64,000 nucleotides of DNA from Ifrita kowaldi (taxonomy: Eukaryota; Chordata; Aves; Passeriformes; Cinclosomatidae). The stretch is from contig VZRS01002391.1 in assembly GCA_013398055.1 (NCBI GenBank), positions 65,102 through 129,101 on the forward strand, read 5' to 3'. The notes under the pieces were generated by a model that had not been told where the DNA came from, did not search any database, and saw only the letters and a list, made by a program, of their open reading frames with translations. The stretch's first letter is position 1. Each line of letters begins with the position of its first letter. A program made the translations under genes and the position numbers. Shown here piece by piece: positions 24,663 to 36,019 of the stretch.

Positions 24663-26115
24663 TAGCTCTGTTGTGAGCTGCTCCTGCAGGAATGCAAAGG
24701 ATGAACACACACAGAGTTGTATCACTAGAGTGGAGAGTCCCTAAATTGGATAGGTCTGCCCCTGCATCTGGCCATCACTTGGCAGACATAACAGTGCTAA
24801 GTTTAGCTTTGTATCGATTGTAATTTGCTGTGGCATGCTGGGCAGGGATGAAGATCTAGAAACGGAAGATTATAATGTATTAATGCATTTACAGTATTGA
24901 TATTATTGCAAATCATTCCCTAATTTCTACAGAAATATTTTGGGCACAGCCATATGAATATACTAAATATAACAGCCTTGTTTCATCATTTAGAGAGCCA
25001 GAAAGGTGTTAGATTTCATAATGTGTAATAGAGTTAATCCATTTCATAAGTTGGGAATTGTATAAAATCTGTCTGAAGATTTTTCTAACTGCATTTTACA
25101 TTAATCAGTATCTACAAATTTGTAATAACAGATTTGGAAAGTGACTGTTGATAAGAAGAGTTACAAAACATTGAATAGAAATCTGAAAATGCCGAAGTAA
25201 GTAACTTCCACTAAATAAAGAAAAAATTTCCAAAGGCTAGTGGAAAACAGCCATGTGTTTCCAGGCTTTCCAGCAGCTCTCCAGCTGTACATCTTCTCAG
25301 AGCATTTAATCACAAGACCAGGACTGTTGGGGCACAGGTACACCAGTAGGGTATGAACAAGGAACTGGGAGTACCTGCCTGCTAAGGTGTATGAACCAGC
25401 TGGAGACACCCAGGCTGAAAAGACCTAGAAAGGAAGGCTTTGCCGGGGAAGGAACAGCCAGCTCAGCCTTTCCCTTTTATTTTGCTTAAAAGTTTAAAAT
25501 TCCCTCTTTTTTGGGGGGGGGCTACCACCACCAGATGGCAAGGTTGGGGTTAACCTCTTCAACTTTATTGCAGAGCAGTTAATCCAGGTGTGGAAATGAA
25601 GCCTATTGTACACATTTAAAAATGTACGGGGATGACAACTGGAAACTATATTGAGTATAGAGGGATATGTGAAATATTTAGATGTTGCTGTTTTGCCTGG
25701 ACATATCACACTACAAAAACTGGAATAAGTTTACCAAAGATGCAGAACCAATGTACAATTCCTATTGAAACAAAACGTAAGAAGCTAAACTAAGCACAAC
25801 CAAGTATCACCCCCATCTTGAACAATTTTCTAAACCATGTTTTATAGGGTTTGCCAGACAAGCAGCCATAGACACAGATCAGAATCACTGTCCTTCACAG
25901 TTCAGCTGACTACAAGTCAAGGAAGTCTAAGACACTCACTGTTTTATAGACACTGTACCCTGGAGCACTGTCCCTTTACCTGAAATGGTGTCAACTGCTT
26001 CAACCCTCAGTACACAGCAGTATGACCACATCTGCACGCTACTGCATACAGGGCAATTAGTCCTTCTGGTGTTGGTCAGGCAGGAGCTGCCCCTGGTAAA
26101 TCCATGCTGGCTGTT

Positions 26116-26121
26116 CCCACT
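26116..26121. repeat. Left target-site duplication CCCACT
   Basis: The hexamer CCCACT abuts the left edge of the inserted LTR and reappears at 26635-26640 just beyond its right edge. The CR1 sequence being interrupted resumes with this same word, as expected for an integration target duplication. Six base pairs is typical of alpha/beta-type (class II) retroviral integration. Confidence 0.5.
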
Positions 26122-26327
26122 TATAGAATGAGGGCTTCAGTGAACTGATGCTGTGTTTTTTCCACAGGGTCCCTCGTGGAGACGCTTAGGCGGCACTCTG
26201 CTAACACCTGCTCGTGCACACAATCTCACCTTCGCAGGTAGTCACAAACAGCCACTCACACACACAGTCGAAGCATGAACAGGAGATGAAGAGGCGAGAG
26301 GGGTTCTCTACATGCAATTCTGAAGCG

Positions 26328-26333
26328 TTTAAT
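26328..26333 (-). terminator. LTR polyadenylation signal ATTAAA
   Basis: On the LTR sense (-) strand this is ATTAAA, a common variant of the AATAAA polyadenylation signal. It sits about 60 bases downstream of the TATA-like box, where the R region of a short-R retroviral LTR would end. Confidence 0.4.
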
Positions 26334-26392
26334 GGCAACATACCCAAAGGCAAACAGACGCAAGAAGAACCACGAATCGAAAGCCCGTGCCG

Positions 26393-26493
26393 GTTTTATC
26401 CCCAGAGCTCCCAAAGGCGGGCAGAGCATCCAAAACCAATAGTCTGAGGGCTAGGGGGCAGAGACGAGGTTGAGTGACATAACAGGGGCCAAT
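26393..26493 (-). promoter_or_regulatory. LTR promoter elements (CCAAT and TATA-like)
   Basis: Reading on the - strand, inverted CCAAT boxes (ATTGG) at 26493-26489 and 26440-26436 precede GGGGATAAAACCGG at 26404-26391. The spacing of roughly 35 and 90 bases upstream of the TATA-like box is normal for a polymerase II core promoter in a retroviral LTR. Whether it is still active cannot be told from sequence. Confidence 0.4.
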
Positions 26494-26634
26494 GGGAAAA
26501 GGGGTGGGGGGGGGGGAGAGGGCCAGTGACCAGCAGAATCTAGACAAAGGAAGAACTTCCCAGCGCAGTGTTGTGGGGAGAGACCACTTCTAGGGTAACT
26601 TGTGGGGTGTAAAGTGGACTTAGCCTCCACAACA

Positions 26635-26640
26635 CCCACT
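26635..26640. repeat. Right target-site duplication CCCACT
   Basis: Second copy of the CCCACT hexamer. Immediately to the right the interrupted CR1 resumes (the antisense of the ORF2 section that follows the GCTGGCTG word at 26107-26114). Confidence 0.5.
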
Positions 26641-29095
26641 CACTTTGTGGTCCTCTGTGTGTTTGGATGCAGCTTCCAGGAAACTTTGATCCCACTGCTT
26701 TCCTAAAACCTAAGGTTAGGATGACTATTCTCTTATTCCTCAGATTCTCGTCCTTGCCCATCTGAAATAGACGTGTGGTCTATTCCAGACATCGGGAATT
26801 TCCTCTGTGTGCCATAACGTTCTGAAGATGGTGGAGTGACCTTGCAATGACATTGACCAGTTCCCATGGCACCATTGGCACCTGCAGTATCCCGTGCCAT
26901 CCGTGTCCAATTTGTTAAAGTGGTCGCTACCTTTCTCTATTTCATGTCATGCCTCACTCCTGAGGTCTTTCTCAAGGCTTAAGAAGCCGTGTATGTGCAC
27001 ATTTTATAAGTAAAAGCTGAGGCAGAGAAAGCACTGAGTAGCTTGTATTTTTTTTTTACTGTCGCTAGGGCCTCAGCCCCACAGCATGCTCCTGTTTTCC
27101 TTTGCTTCACTTTTTGTGATAATATGCTGTAGAAGCTTTCCTTCTTGTCTTTCAGATCACTTGCTAGTTTCAACTTCAGCTGAGCTTTGGCCTTCCTAAT
27201 TGCTTCCCTGCGGGCTTGGACAATGCCTTGATACTCCACCTGGCTTGCTCACTCCTTCTTCCATGTGACATAGATCCTAGGACTTGTAAAGCTAATAAAA
27301 CTTAATGCTGTGCACTGCACTTCTTTTCCTCCTAGTGCCATTTGCTAGGATCAACTCCAGTCATCTCTGGCCACTCCATACATCAGTTTAATGGCTGTCA
27401 TCTTGTGATCACTGCCACCCTGTGACCAGCCTCTACAGAACACCCAATTTTAATCTCCTCTGATAGTCTAGAAACCCAGAGAGAGAGCCAAATTGTTGTT
27501 TTCCTTATGATAAACAGAAAATGGCTAGTTGGAAAACAGTTGATTAGTAGTACAACTGTACTGAATGACTGTTGTGAATCTTTTATGCGACCAGCTCTTC
27601 ACAGGTGTTTGGGTCAAATGATGCCTAGTTCTTCAGTTGTAACAAGGATAAGCTGATGTTTCCAAGAAAGGAAATATAAAGGTGTATATCTAGCACATTT
27701 ACGACTAGGATTATACCAAATGAGACTGACAAAACATACAGTATTCACCTTCCAGATGCTAGTCATAGTAATACATCAGACAGAGTAAGGCTTTCTTTCC
27801 TCCTAATGGTGTTCAAGCATAAATAAATAGTCTTAAGTGTTTACAAGCTACAATAATGGAAACCCACTGTGTTATTTCAGAAGGGTAAATAGACCAAGAT
27901 GCCCATATATGAAGGCGAGAAAGAAGAAACCTTCAGAGACATAAATTAACTGAGGTTTGTGAAAAACGGTTTTGAAATATGTTTCCACCCTCCTCCATTT
28001 TTTACACGGTTTTTCCACTCAGATGATGTAGATGCTTAAGGTACAATTATAACATCTTCAGAAGATTGTTAGATTATATGAAAGAGGAAATAGTAATATA
28101 CGTACAGAGAGTTACTGAGAAAGAGGGTATGTGGTTTGAGTCAGAAATCCTCTGATCTCAAAAGAAGCAGATGATGCAGATAAAATACAGGCTTCACTGG
28201 CACAGCTAGCAGGGAACTTTTATGTGTACATAAAGCAATTATAAAAGGTGTTTGATTTTGCATTAAAGCAGCCAATTAGTTCCTTTCTTGACTAAAAATA
28301 TATATTTCTACTTTTTGTGTTTCAGCAGACAACAAACCAAACTGAATCTTGGTAGAAGTCATTGATTAGAAAAATCTTTTAATGTATTTTAGTGCAGGAA
28401 CTCTGACAGGAAAAATATCCCCCACGTCAAAACCCCATTCCTGCTGTCTGATAAGCTACATGCGAAGATTTCCCCACAAAACTGGCAAAGATGGTGGCTT
28501 CGAAAAGATCACTTTGCTTCTGGGATCAGGGTGGATGTTCAAAGGCAGGGGCAAAGCACTGTTGGCCGGGGAGCCCACATGACTGACGTGTTGGCTACGG
28601 CTGTGGTGAACCCTGCCCGGAGGGCTGTTCCACGTAGGGCTGTTTGTTGGTTCAGCAACTGTAGTTCTCTTGAAAACAGGAAGGGGTCAAAAAATGCCAG
28701 CAACAAGTAGGTGCCCACGTCACAGAACAGAACGCACAGCGGCTGCAACACACGAGAGAGTGCCAGAGTCTCTGTTTACTTTTTGTGTAATTGCACTGTT
28801 GTGTTACACAATGTATTTCCTCTTGTGTGGGAGCAGCTTTCAGGAAGGTTTCTGCAGCATAATAGCTTCCCATGAGGAATGATTTCAAAGGGCAACTCTG
28901 AGATATAGGTGGAAGAAGAGCTGCTGATTTTAACAGGTTTTCTTAGCAAGTTTGTGAGTAGCCATGTTTTAGAGTATTAATATTCATTTATGAAAGGATA
29001 TTTACATGAAGGTAAACACTACAACCTGTCTAATATTCCCCCATTTCTCATAGTCCCTAAATAATTGCTGTTATGTAAATATTTTTAAATTAAAA

Positions 29096-29113
29096 ATTAT
29101 TAATATTAATAAT
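29096..29113. repeat. 18-bp perfect A/T palindrome
   Basis: ATTATTAATATTAATAAT reads identically on both strands. Such sites can bind homeodomain or HMG-type A/T-hook proteins or extrude a small cruciform, but A/T-only palindromes are common in AT-rich DNA. Confidence 0.6.
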
Positions 29114-32100
29114 GATAAAAACACGATGGTTGAGATGAGATTAAATTGACTCACAGGGATGCATATAAAAGTCTTGGAGGTTATTTTTCAAGTCCTGAGG
29201 ATCAAGGTTGCTGTCCTGGCACAGAATGAAAGGGATATACCCTGTCACAGATATGTTTGGCAGCATTTTAAGGATTTGAAAATGCTTCATTCATATTCAC
29301 AGAAGCACTGAAGTAGGTCAATCACCACTATGTGTGGTGCTGATGGAATACACCAGTAACACTGATTTTTTAGCCTCTCAGCTATTGTGAATCTGTCCAC
29401 ATTCACTGACTAAGGGAGATGCCCCAAAGCTCACTTCAATTTCCAGTATGAAGCAATGACAACTCTGTCACAAGGTTTTGAATGGCTAGGACTAGCACTA
29501 AGATTTTAAGCCTCATGAGAACACCTTCAATTGGTTTTGGTAAGACTTCCCTGGATCTTGTGTAATGCATTTGAAGACAATATATGTGGTTATTTTCTTG
29601 GGCAAGTTCTAGAAATCAAAGGACAATAGGACATATTCTTCTGACCAGCCTTGATTATTACCAAGGGAAGGACTAATTTATTCTGAGCATAACATATGCC
29701 TTCCTTACACTTTCATGGAGTATTCTTCTCAAGGTAGCAGATGAGGGGAGAGGACACATGCAACACTTTGGTTTGTAACACAGACCTTATCTTTTCCACG
29801 CTGAACATAAACTGCTAAATCCAATACATCTCTTGCAAGTATCCAGTCAAGAATTTTTATATATGTTGTTAACATGAACAACCTTGATAGCTTGTTACTC
29901 AGCTGTTTTTAAGAATTTTGGTTAGACACAGCTCTGTAAAAAAAAATTTGGGGTGATAAATTCAGAAGGCTTTCACTGCAGGTTGTGTTGTAAAAAGATA
30001 TTTCAAAAATAACCTTCTCCTAGAACTCTTAAGTAAAATATACCTTTATTATTGGCAAAGTGTGCCGCAGTTAGATGGTTACTAGTATTTGGCATCTCTC
30101 TTTTCTGACTCTTTCCTTTTCTTTTCTTTTTTTGCCAAGGTTGACACTTTAATTTAAAAAAAATTATCTAGTAGAAGCAGAAAAGATAAAGTTTTTTAGA
30201 TAGACAACAAGGAAAACCTCTACAAAGAAACACCGTTGAAAAAACACATTGAGAAACGGAACACTTTAAAAAGCAGGAAATTCTCCAAACTCATGATAAA
30301 GGTTTAAGGTGTGTGATTTTGTATGGGAACAAAAAGGTCTGTTCTGAGACATCCAGCTCCTCTATTACCTTGAACTTACGGACTTTTCTTCCTACTAAAG
30401 TGGAAGAAAAATGTGTAATGTGGAGGCTATTGAGATAGATGCTTGAGCTAAGGAGGGTTTTGCTCATGCTAATCATGCAAATTTTTGGGGTACAGAACAA
30501 ATAGCACTGTTATGAAGCATTTTTTTACCACCAGTCTACTAGTCATAAACAAGGGGAGCCTGATCTGCTGCTGGGAAATCCTGGATTCCAGCTGCCACAA
30601 TTCTGATGCGTGGGATGCACTGAGGGCGGGGTACAGGAGGCTGCTGATGTTGGCTGGCATCGCCACTGAAGTGCCTTACGCAGCACCTAATCACCGGCTT
30701 CTGAGAAGGAGGAGGTACGGGGAGAGCTTGTTTTTCCTATAAATTGATCTCTGGTCCTTTCATCCCCCAGTATAGCTGTACTTGTTTGGTCTACCGAGGC
30801 CTCTTAGGGCTAACACGTAATGAAGTGGAATTGTGTAAGGGTGTTCATAGCCACAGCAGTGCTGTTAGCTGTGCTCTTTAATGGATTTGGAGAAAACCTT
30901 GCTCAGCAAATAGCATGCTGAAAACAAATATTCTCTTTGTTGTCGTAGGATATACTGTCCCCATTACTGTACTGCATTTTTTCTCGAAACTGACCCAAAC
31001 ACGGTCTCATTTTGATCTTTGAACTTTGAGCTGACCGGTTCTCAGATACTGATGCCTCACCGTGAACCTTAGCATAGAAACAGATCACTGGATTTGAAGT
31101 AGCAGGAGAATGTGTGCTGTCCTGGTGGGAAAGCCATGTGGTAGCTTTCTAATTTATTCATAATTTTACTTAAATCAGAGGTTGTATGAAAAAGTAAATT
31201 AAGTAAATACCCAGCTGAATGCAGTCTGTTTGAACTGCTCCACACTGTGCAGCCAGCTGTGAGGGGGAAAATACAGCCTTAGGATAGCAAAGGCTGTGAG
31301 TCCAAAAGCCCAAGGGGTGACCAAAGCACCCAGCACGTTCTCAGGCAGTTTATAAACATGGCAAAAATCATTAAATCTATTCCACTTCTGTTCACTAGAC
31401 ATCACTGCAGAAATGAATTAATTGCACGCAGTAAACCAAATAGTGTTCCCCTTTCTGACACTGGGCTACACCTTGATTTGGACTGTGAAAGGAGATAGGG
31501 TAGGTCTTCATCTCTTGTGATCCCATCTTTGAGCACTAGGACTTTGACACCAGGGGCTATAACCAAAAAGGTATCTAATTTCTCACTGAAATCAGTAACA
31601 AATATGGAATTTGATGTTGCTTTGCCATGCATTTAGGGACAACTTAACTTCACCTTTCTTTCCTGTCTGGAAGCAAGGAAAATACAGGACTTTGGTTTGT
31701 CTGTCTGTTTTCTTGCTGAAGGTGTGTGATCAGTGCTGAGCTTCAGAAATTGCTCTCTTCTAAAACGCGGGTGTCACACCGCTTCCCAGGCCACTGGTGG
31801 CACAGCCCAGGCCAGGCAGTGCTGTTAGCTCAGGGTTGAGCCCAAAGTCACAGCCTCATCGCCAGCCAACTCCTGGAAATTCTGGCCTGGTGTGTTTGCT
31901 CCCCTGATTTGCAAACAGATTCGGGAAGGGGTAGTAGGAGGGCATGTTAATTCAACAGGTGTGCCTTTGGTGTACCAGGTCGCAGAGTGAAAAGGCATGA
32001 TGGTGTAAATAGGAGGTTTAATATTTCACCAAAATGTCAAAGCTTAAAATGTCTGCTGGAGCAACGGAAATGCCTATGTGAGGCTGAAGCAAAAGCACAA

Positions 32101-33300
32101 ACCACCGTAAAATTCCTATAGCGTTAATGCTGATGTGATCGTTAGAGTAGTACCTCACTGTAGATATGGTTAGTGGTATGCAGGCAGCAGGGTTTTAGTT
32201 CAGTGGCATTTTGCTGACTTTACAGTAAAATGGTCTTCCTTTCTCAGAATTTAATGTGCTATGTCAGGACTAAATTATATAATGGATGCCTGGGACTTCC
32301 TATCTTGTGGTCGGATTCTATAACAAATTTCACCCTTCCTTTCGTCAGAGAGGGTAATTAATGGACTGTACTATGATTTCCATATGATATAATGGGCAGA
32401 GAACTTTTTTAGTTGTGTATATATAGCTTGTGAATCACTTGGCTTTAAAAGAAACTGCATTGTGCAAAGCTTAAGCAGTACTGACCATTTTTCTGCAGAA
32501 GACCTCTTTAATGCATTCAGATTTCCATTTCTCACTGAGGTAAAGATTCCTAATTTTTAGCATTGGGTAGCCATATAAAGCTGTGCACAGATGTTTGTAG
32601 CCAAAAATTATTCAATATTCATATAGGTTCAATGAACTAAGAAGCTCTCCCTTAGGTAGGAGTTATAGGATGAGGTTAGTGAACTCTTTAGTTAATTTAC
32701 TAGTGAGTGGTCTGCGCTTTGACTTCAGAGTGCAGATCAGTAGAGGAAAAGCAGGTGTCTGTAAAGCAACCACCTTGTCATACCAAAGAAAATCTGATCA
32801 TGCTGATTTCAGCAAACTGAATTGACTCACACTAGTCCTGAAGCTTTTTATTTTCCTGACCTGAAGGACAGCATGGAGAATCGGTTAAAGAAAGAGGGAA
32901 ACACAAAAAAAGGGAATGAGAATGCTCTGCAGCTTTTTGTCTTTATTCATCTGCAGTAGTAAAAGATTCCTATCTGAGTATGTGGTAAAATAATCATTTG
33001 TCAAAGAGGTAAACTTACTTTACACCAATGGTCTGCACTTAAAATATCCCTTGTGTACTATGAACTATATGGTGTTCATAAAGTCATACTCAAGAGTCAA
33101 ATATTCTTCCTTCTTCAACTACTGCAGTTTTCCACTGTCTCTAAGGATGGGTTATTAAACACTCAGTGTCAAGGCACACTACACTGTATTTGTATGATGT
33201 ATGAGTCATTAGGTCACTTTTTGGTTTTTTTTTCAAGTTCTATTTTTTATTATATGTATGTATGGTTAACATGGACTCAAAACTCCTCCAAAACCCCCAG

Positions 33301-33330
33301 AAAACAAAACAAAACAAAAACAAACAAAAG
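33301..33330 (+). repeat. (AAAAC)n A-rich simple repeat
   Basis: Five to six AAAAC/AAAC units in a row, followed by a purine-rich GAAG/AAAAGAAAGG stretch. It could be the poly(A) tail of a long-gone retroposon, but no element body is recognisable upstream. Confidence 0.7.
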
Positions 33331-35007
33331 GAAGAAAAGAAAGGAATCAGTAGGCACAGTGATTCTGAGAACATTGTGCTGTAGTCCATAAAAGCCTGAG
33401 GTCATTTCTGCTTGGACATTGCATAAAGTGTGCCTGCCAGTTTCAATATATAAAATCCAGTGCCAAGTGACTGAAATTAGGGTTTTACTGTTTGATCTTT
33501 CAGGCAAGTAAGCAAATTGTCACTTTCATTTCTCAATAATTGCTGGGATAACAGATCTGGCTGTTATTTTTTCCAATCTACACTATTAACCAAGGTATGG
33601 TGGAAGGAGTCTGGTCAAAAGTAATTAACGGTTCTGAACAAGTTTTCATTGGGGTATTTCTTTTACACATGTCAAGGGGAGTATATCTGAAAAAAGGACA
33701 AGGCTGGTTAAATGGAAATGAAGCTTCCAGAGGAAGTTATGTTCTTTTAGAGGTAATATGCTAAAAGGCTGAGATTACAGAAGTATTGCTGAAGGAGCAG
33801 CATGCTCTTACATGTTGCTAAGTGGCCCCAAGCTGACATCATCATTAGTTATTTATAGCATTCTAATATCTGAAGGTCCTAGTTAGAAGTAAGGCCTTCG
33901 GATATCATCCTCTGTCCAAAGTGGAAGAATGTCCTCAGTCCTGAAAAGCTCACAATGTCATTTAATCTCCTTGGGGTTGAAAGCAATCAGAACATCTTGT
34001 GGGGGCTTCAAACAAATAAAAGGTTTTTGCCGGAACAGCGTCTCATAGAAACCTTTCTTGATTGGTCGATTAATAATTCCTTAATGGAATATTTTAATTA
34101 ATTTGGCTGACACAGGCAAGTACTAAGAATGCAATGAAATGTTAGTCAAAATGATCATATGCCACCCTTCTTCAAACAAGCATAATTTTTTACATGATAA
34201 GCACAACATTTCTTAAAGATGTTCTTAAAATAGTATCTTTCATGATTTAACGGTATACACAGGCACACAGTCAAGAAAAGGAGTAAGAGAGATACAGGAA
34301 TATACATATTTGAGTGTTGCAGCTTCTGTCAAGTGTCTGATGGTGGAGTGAGCAATTTGAGAATTCAGAGTAGTGGCTTTACTCAAAATTGGAGGTTGTG
34401 ATAAAACATTTTCGGAGGTGGACTATTTTACACAGCATTTAAGTCAATACAGCTGCTCTGCTTGCCTTACAAAAAAACCATAATTTCTTACCAGAGAGTG
34501 AAGAAGTTCTATTTTTCTGTTTTTTAGAAAGCACTTTTTCAAATCTTACTAATCTGTATTCTGCAAACCCACCACTAATGGCAGGTTTGCTGGAGTGAAA
34601 ACCACTCTCTACTTTGCCTTGGGCTGTCTGGTTTGTTCAAGTTACCCTGGAACAGAAATAGCTGTAGTTTTGGCAGTATCAGTCCTGCTTTACTATAGGG
34701 AATACATCACTATTTATCAGTGAGCATTTCCAAATGCAAATGACCCTCCAAATTAGGGATGTCCTGCCTCTTAGAACCACTACTAAATGACCACCTGCAT
34801 GTGTTCATATTCAAAGCTGGTCTACTCACCCCATATGCATCTCCTCCAGTGTTTTATTCGACAATCTGTTTCAGCTTCGCAAGGGAGCTAGCAAATTATG
34901 TATTGCTCATTTTGTCAAAGTCATCATTGATGACAATTCCGGCATCAAGAGGCTCATTTTGTTCAGCAGATGTTTTTTTCAAATAGAAGATAAATCATGG
35001 TTTTCAA

Positions 35008-35121
35008 TCTTTCTTTTTCTTTTTTCCTTTTTCTTTTTCTACTTCTTTTTCTTTTTCTTTTTCTTTTTCTTTTTCTTTTTTCTTTTCCTTTCCCTCTTTC
35101 TTTTTCTTTTTTCTTTTTTTT
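35008..35121. repeat. Long polypyrimidine (CTTTTT)n tract
   Basis: An uninterrupted pyrimidine run of 80 bases (35042-35121), preceded by 33 more pyrimidines (35008-35040) after a single A at 35041. Most of it is built from CTTTTT hexamers. Long mirror-symmetric purine/pyrimidine tracts can form triplex (H-DNA) and often slow polymerases. The - strand open frame with repeated Lys-Arg codons here is only the translation of this tract. Confidence 0.9.
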
Positions 35122-36019
35122 ATTTATCTTCATCCTAATCTTCGTCTTCATCTTTTTTTGTTTCTTATAAGTGAGGATACATGGTGTGCTGCTAGGAATA
35201 GGAGTGGAAACACATAAAAAATAAATTAATAGAAAAAATATTGAGTCACAAGAGGAAATCCACTGCAAGCCTACAGAGCCCATTAGTGTGATATATTTAG
35301 CACCAGCATAATGGATAGGAAAAAAATAGAAAGTTGTTTATATAAAAGGAATGGTCTCAGTCATATTGGATAACACCCCAAATTCCAAGACATGATTTAT
35401 AGTCTCTGGCCAACCCACAGCTATTTTGTGACACAGGATTTCCCAAGCTTATAGGGTGGCATCTTCATATGAAAAGAACAAGTGACCTCAGAAGCAAGGT
35501 GCTGTACGAGGCTCATTTTACATACTGTTGAAATGCAGCTTGTCCAAGGGCTATGCTTCACGTTGTGAAAGGAACACACTTTGCTGCCAGTCCCTTGAAG
35601 CGGGCAGTTAGTGTTCTTAATTTCAGGCCATTGCATTCACAATAAATTCAATTTTTCCAAGCCCTTCATTTTTCATTGACAAATGAGGTGATTACATTTT
35701 CCAAGAAAATAAACCTCTCCATGCACTCATCATTTTTAGCAGAAATTGTGGAATTCCCTGAACCCTACTGGAAGGCATATTGTGCTCCACAGAATGTCTT
35801 AACTTCTCTGGCGGCCAGCTCCCTCAAACATGCTAGAAATACTTTTTCATCCTTTGAAAAGAAATCATGGTATTCCTCCTCTATAATTGGAAGTGACGTA
35901 TCATGGGAGTCTCACGGGGTGAGTGTGTCAAGAAAACCAGACTTTAAAAGGCTGGTTAAGTCTCACAAAGAAGGACAGCAACGCAGCCCATGCACTGCAG
36001 CTCCCTTGAGGGAGCTGAC

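Larger units (their letters stand above)
18021..25984. other. Mostly unique DNA, no gene recognised
   Basis: No exon, RNA gene or well-preserved transposon was recognised. A patch at 18060-18200 is G+C-richer than its surroundings but has few CpGs. A T-rich stretch at 20501-20570 contains a short imperfect tandem duplication of a TTAGGTACCTATTTT-like unit. Runs of T and G occur at 25507-25520. Motif clusters and old repeat traces are listed separately. Confidence 0.5.
26122..26634 (-). mobile_element. Solo LTR of an endogenous retrovirus
   Basis: An approximately 513-bp block inserted within a CR1 and flanked by CCCACT repeats. Read on the - strand it starts TGTTGTGGAGGCTAAG, as LTRs begin with TG. 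It has two CCAAT words on the + strand at 26436-26440 and 26489-26493 (ATTGG in LTR sense). These are followed by a TATA-like GGGGATAAAACC at 26393-26404 and an ATTAAA polyadenylation signal at 26328-26333. This gives the U3-R-U5 order. CpG dinucleotides are frequent (about 17), unlike in the flanking DNA, so the insertion is younger than the CR1. The far end reads TA where an intact LTR should end in CA on its own strand, so either that end has mutated or the boundary is a few bases off. No internal retroviral genes or second LTR are present, consistent with LTR-LTR recombination. The family is not identified. Confidence 0.62.
25985..27460 (-). mobile_element. CR1-type LINE fragment split by an LTR
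   Basis: A CR1 retrotransposon fragment on the - strand, covering the linker before the reverse transcriptase and part of the RT itself. The - strand frame near 27120-27215 reads REAIRKAKAQLKLKLASD followed by KDKKESFYSILSQK, which is the CR1 pre-RT block 'REKIRKAKAQLELxLA...FYxYISxKR'. Left of this, 26835-26945 matches the antisense of the following ORF2 section (GTGACCTTGCAATGACATTG). 26060-26121 matches a still later ORF2 section (GGTAAATCCATGCTGGCTG). The element is interrupted between 26121 and 26635 by an LTR; removing the insert makes the CR1 order continuous. The 5' side fades near 27460 and the 3' terminus is missing. All frames are broken. Confidence 0.72.
27461..36019. other. Mostly unique DNA, no gene recognised
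   Basis: No exon, RNA gene or clear transposon was recognised. Two patches stand out for CpG content in otherwise CpG-poor DNA, at about 28560-28770 and 30600-30725, but neither is large enough to be a typical CpG island promoter. Open frames up to about 124 codons (for example + strand 35676-36050) have no recognisable domain, and the last one runs into CR1 sequence. The long pyrimidine tract and other simple repeats are listed separately. Confidence 0.5.

Noticed and set aside
26979..27239. 86-codon - strand frame with an IRKAKAQLKLKLASD motif
   Set aside because: The motif is real but belongs to the CR1 pre-RT region; it is a transposon remnant, not a host gene.
34963..35283. 106-codon - strand frame rich in Lys/Arg repeats
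   Set aside because: It is the translation of the (CTTTTT)n tract; low complexity, with no domain outside the repeat.
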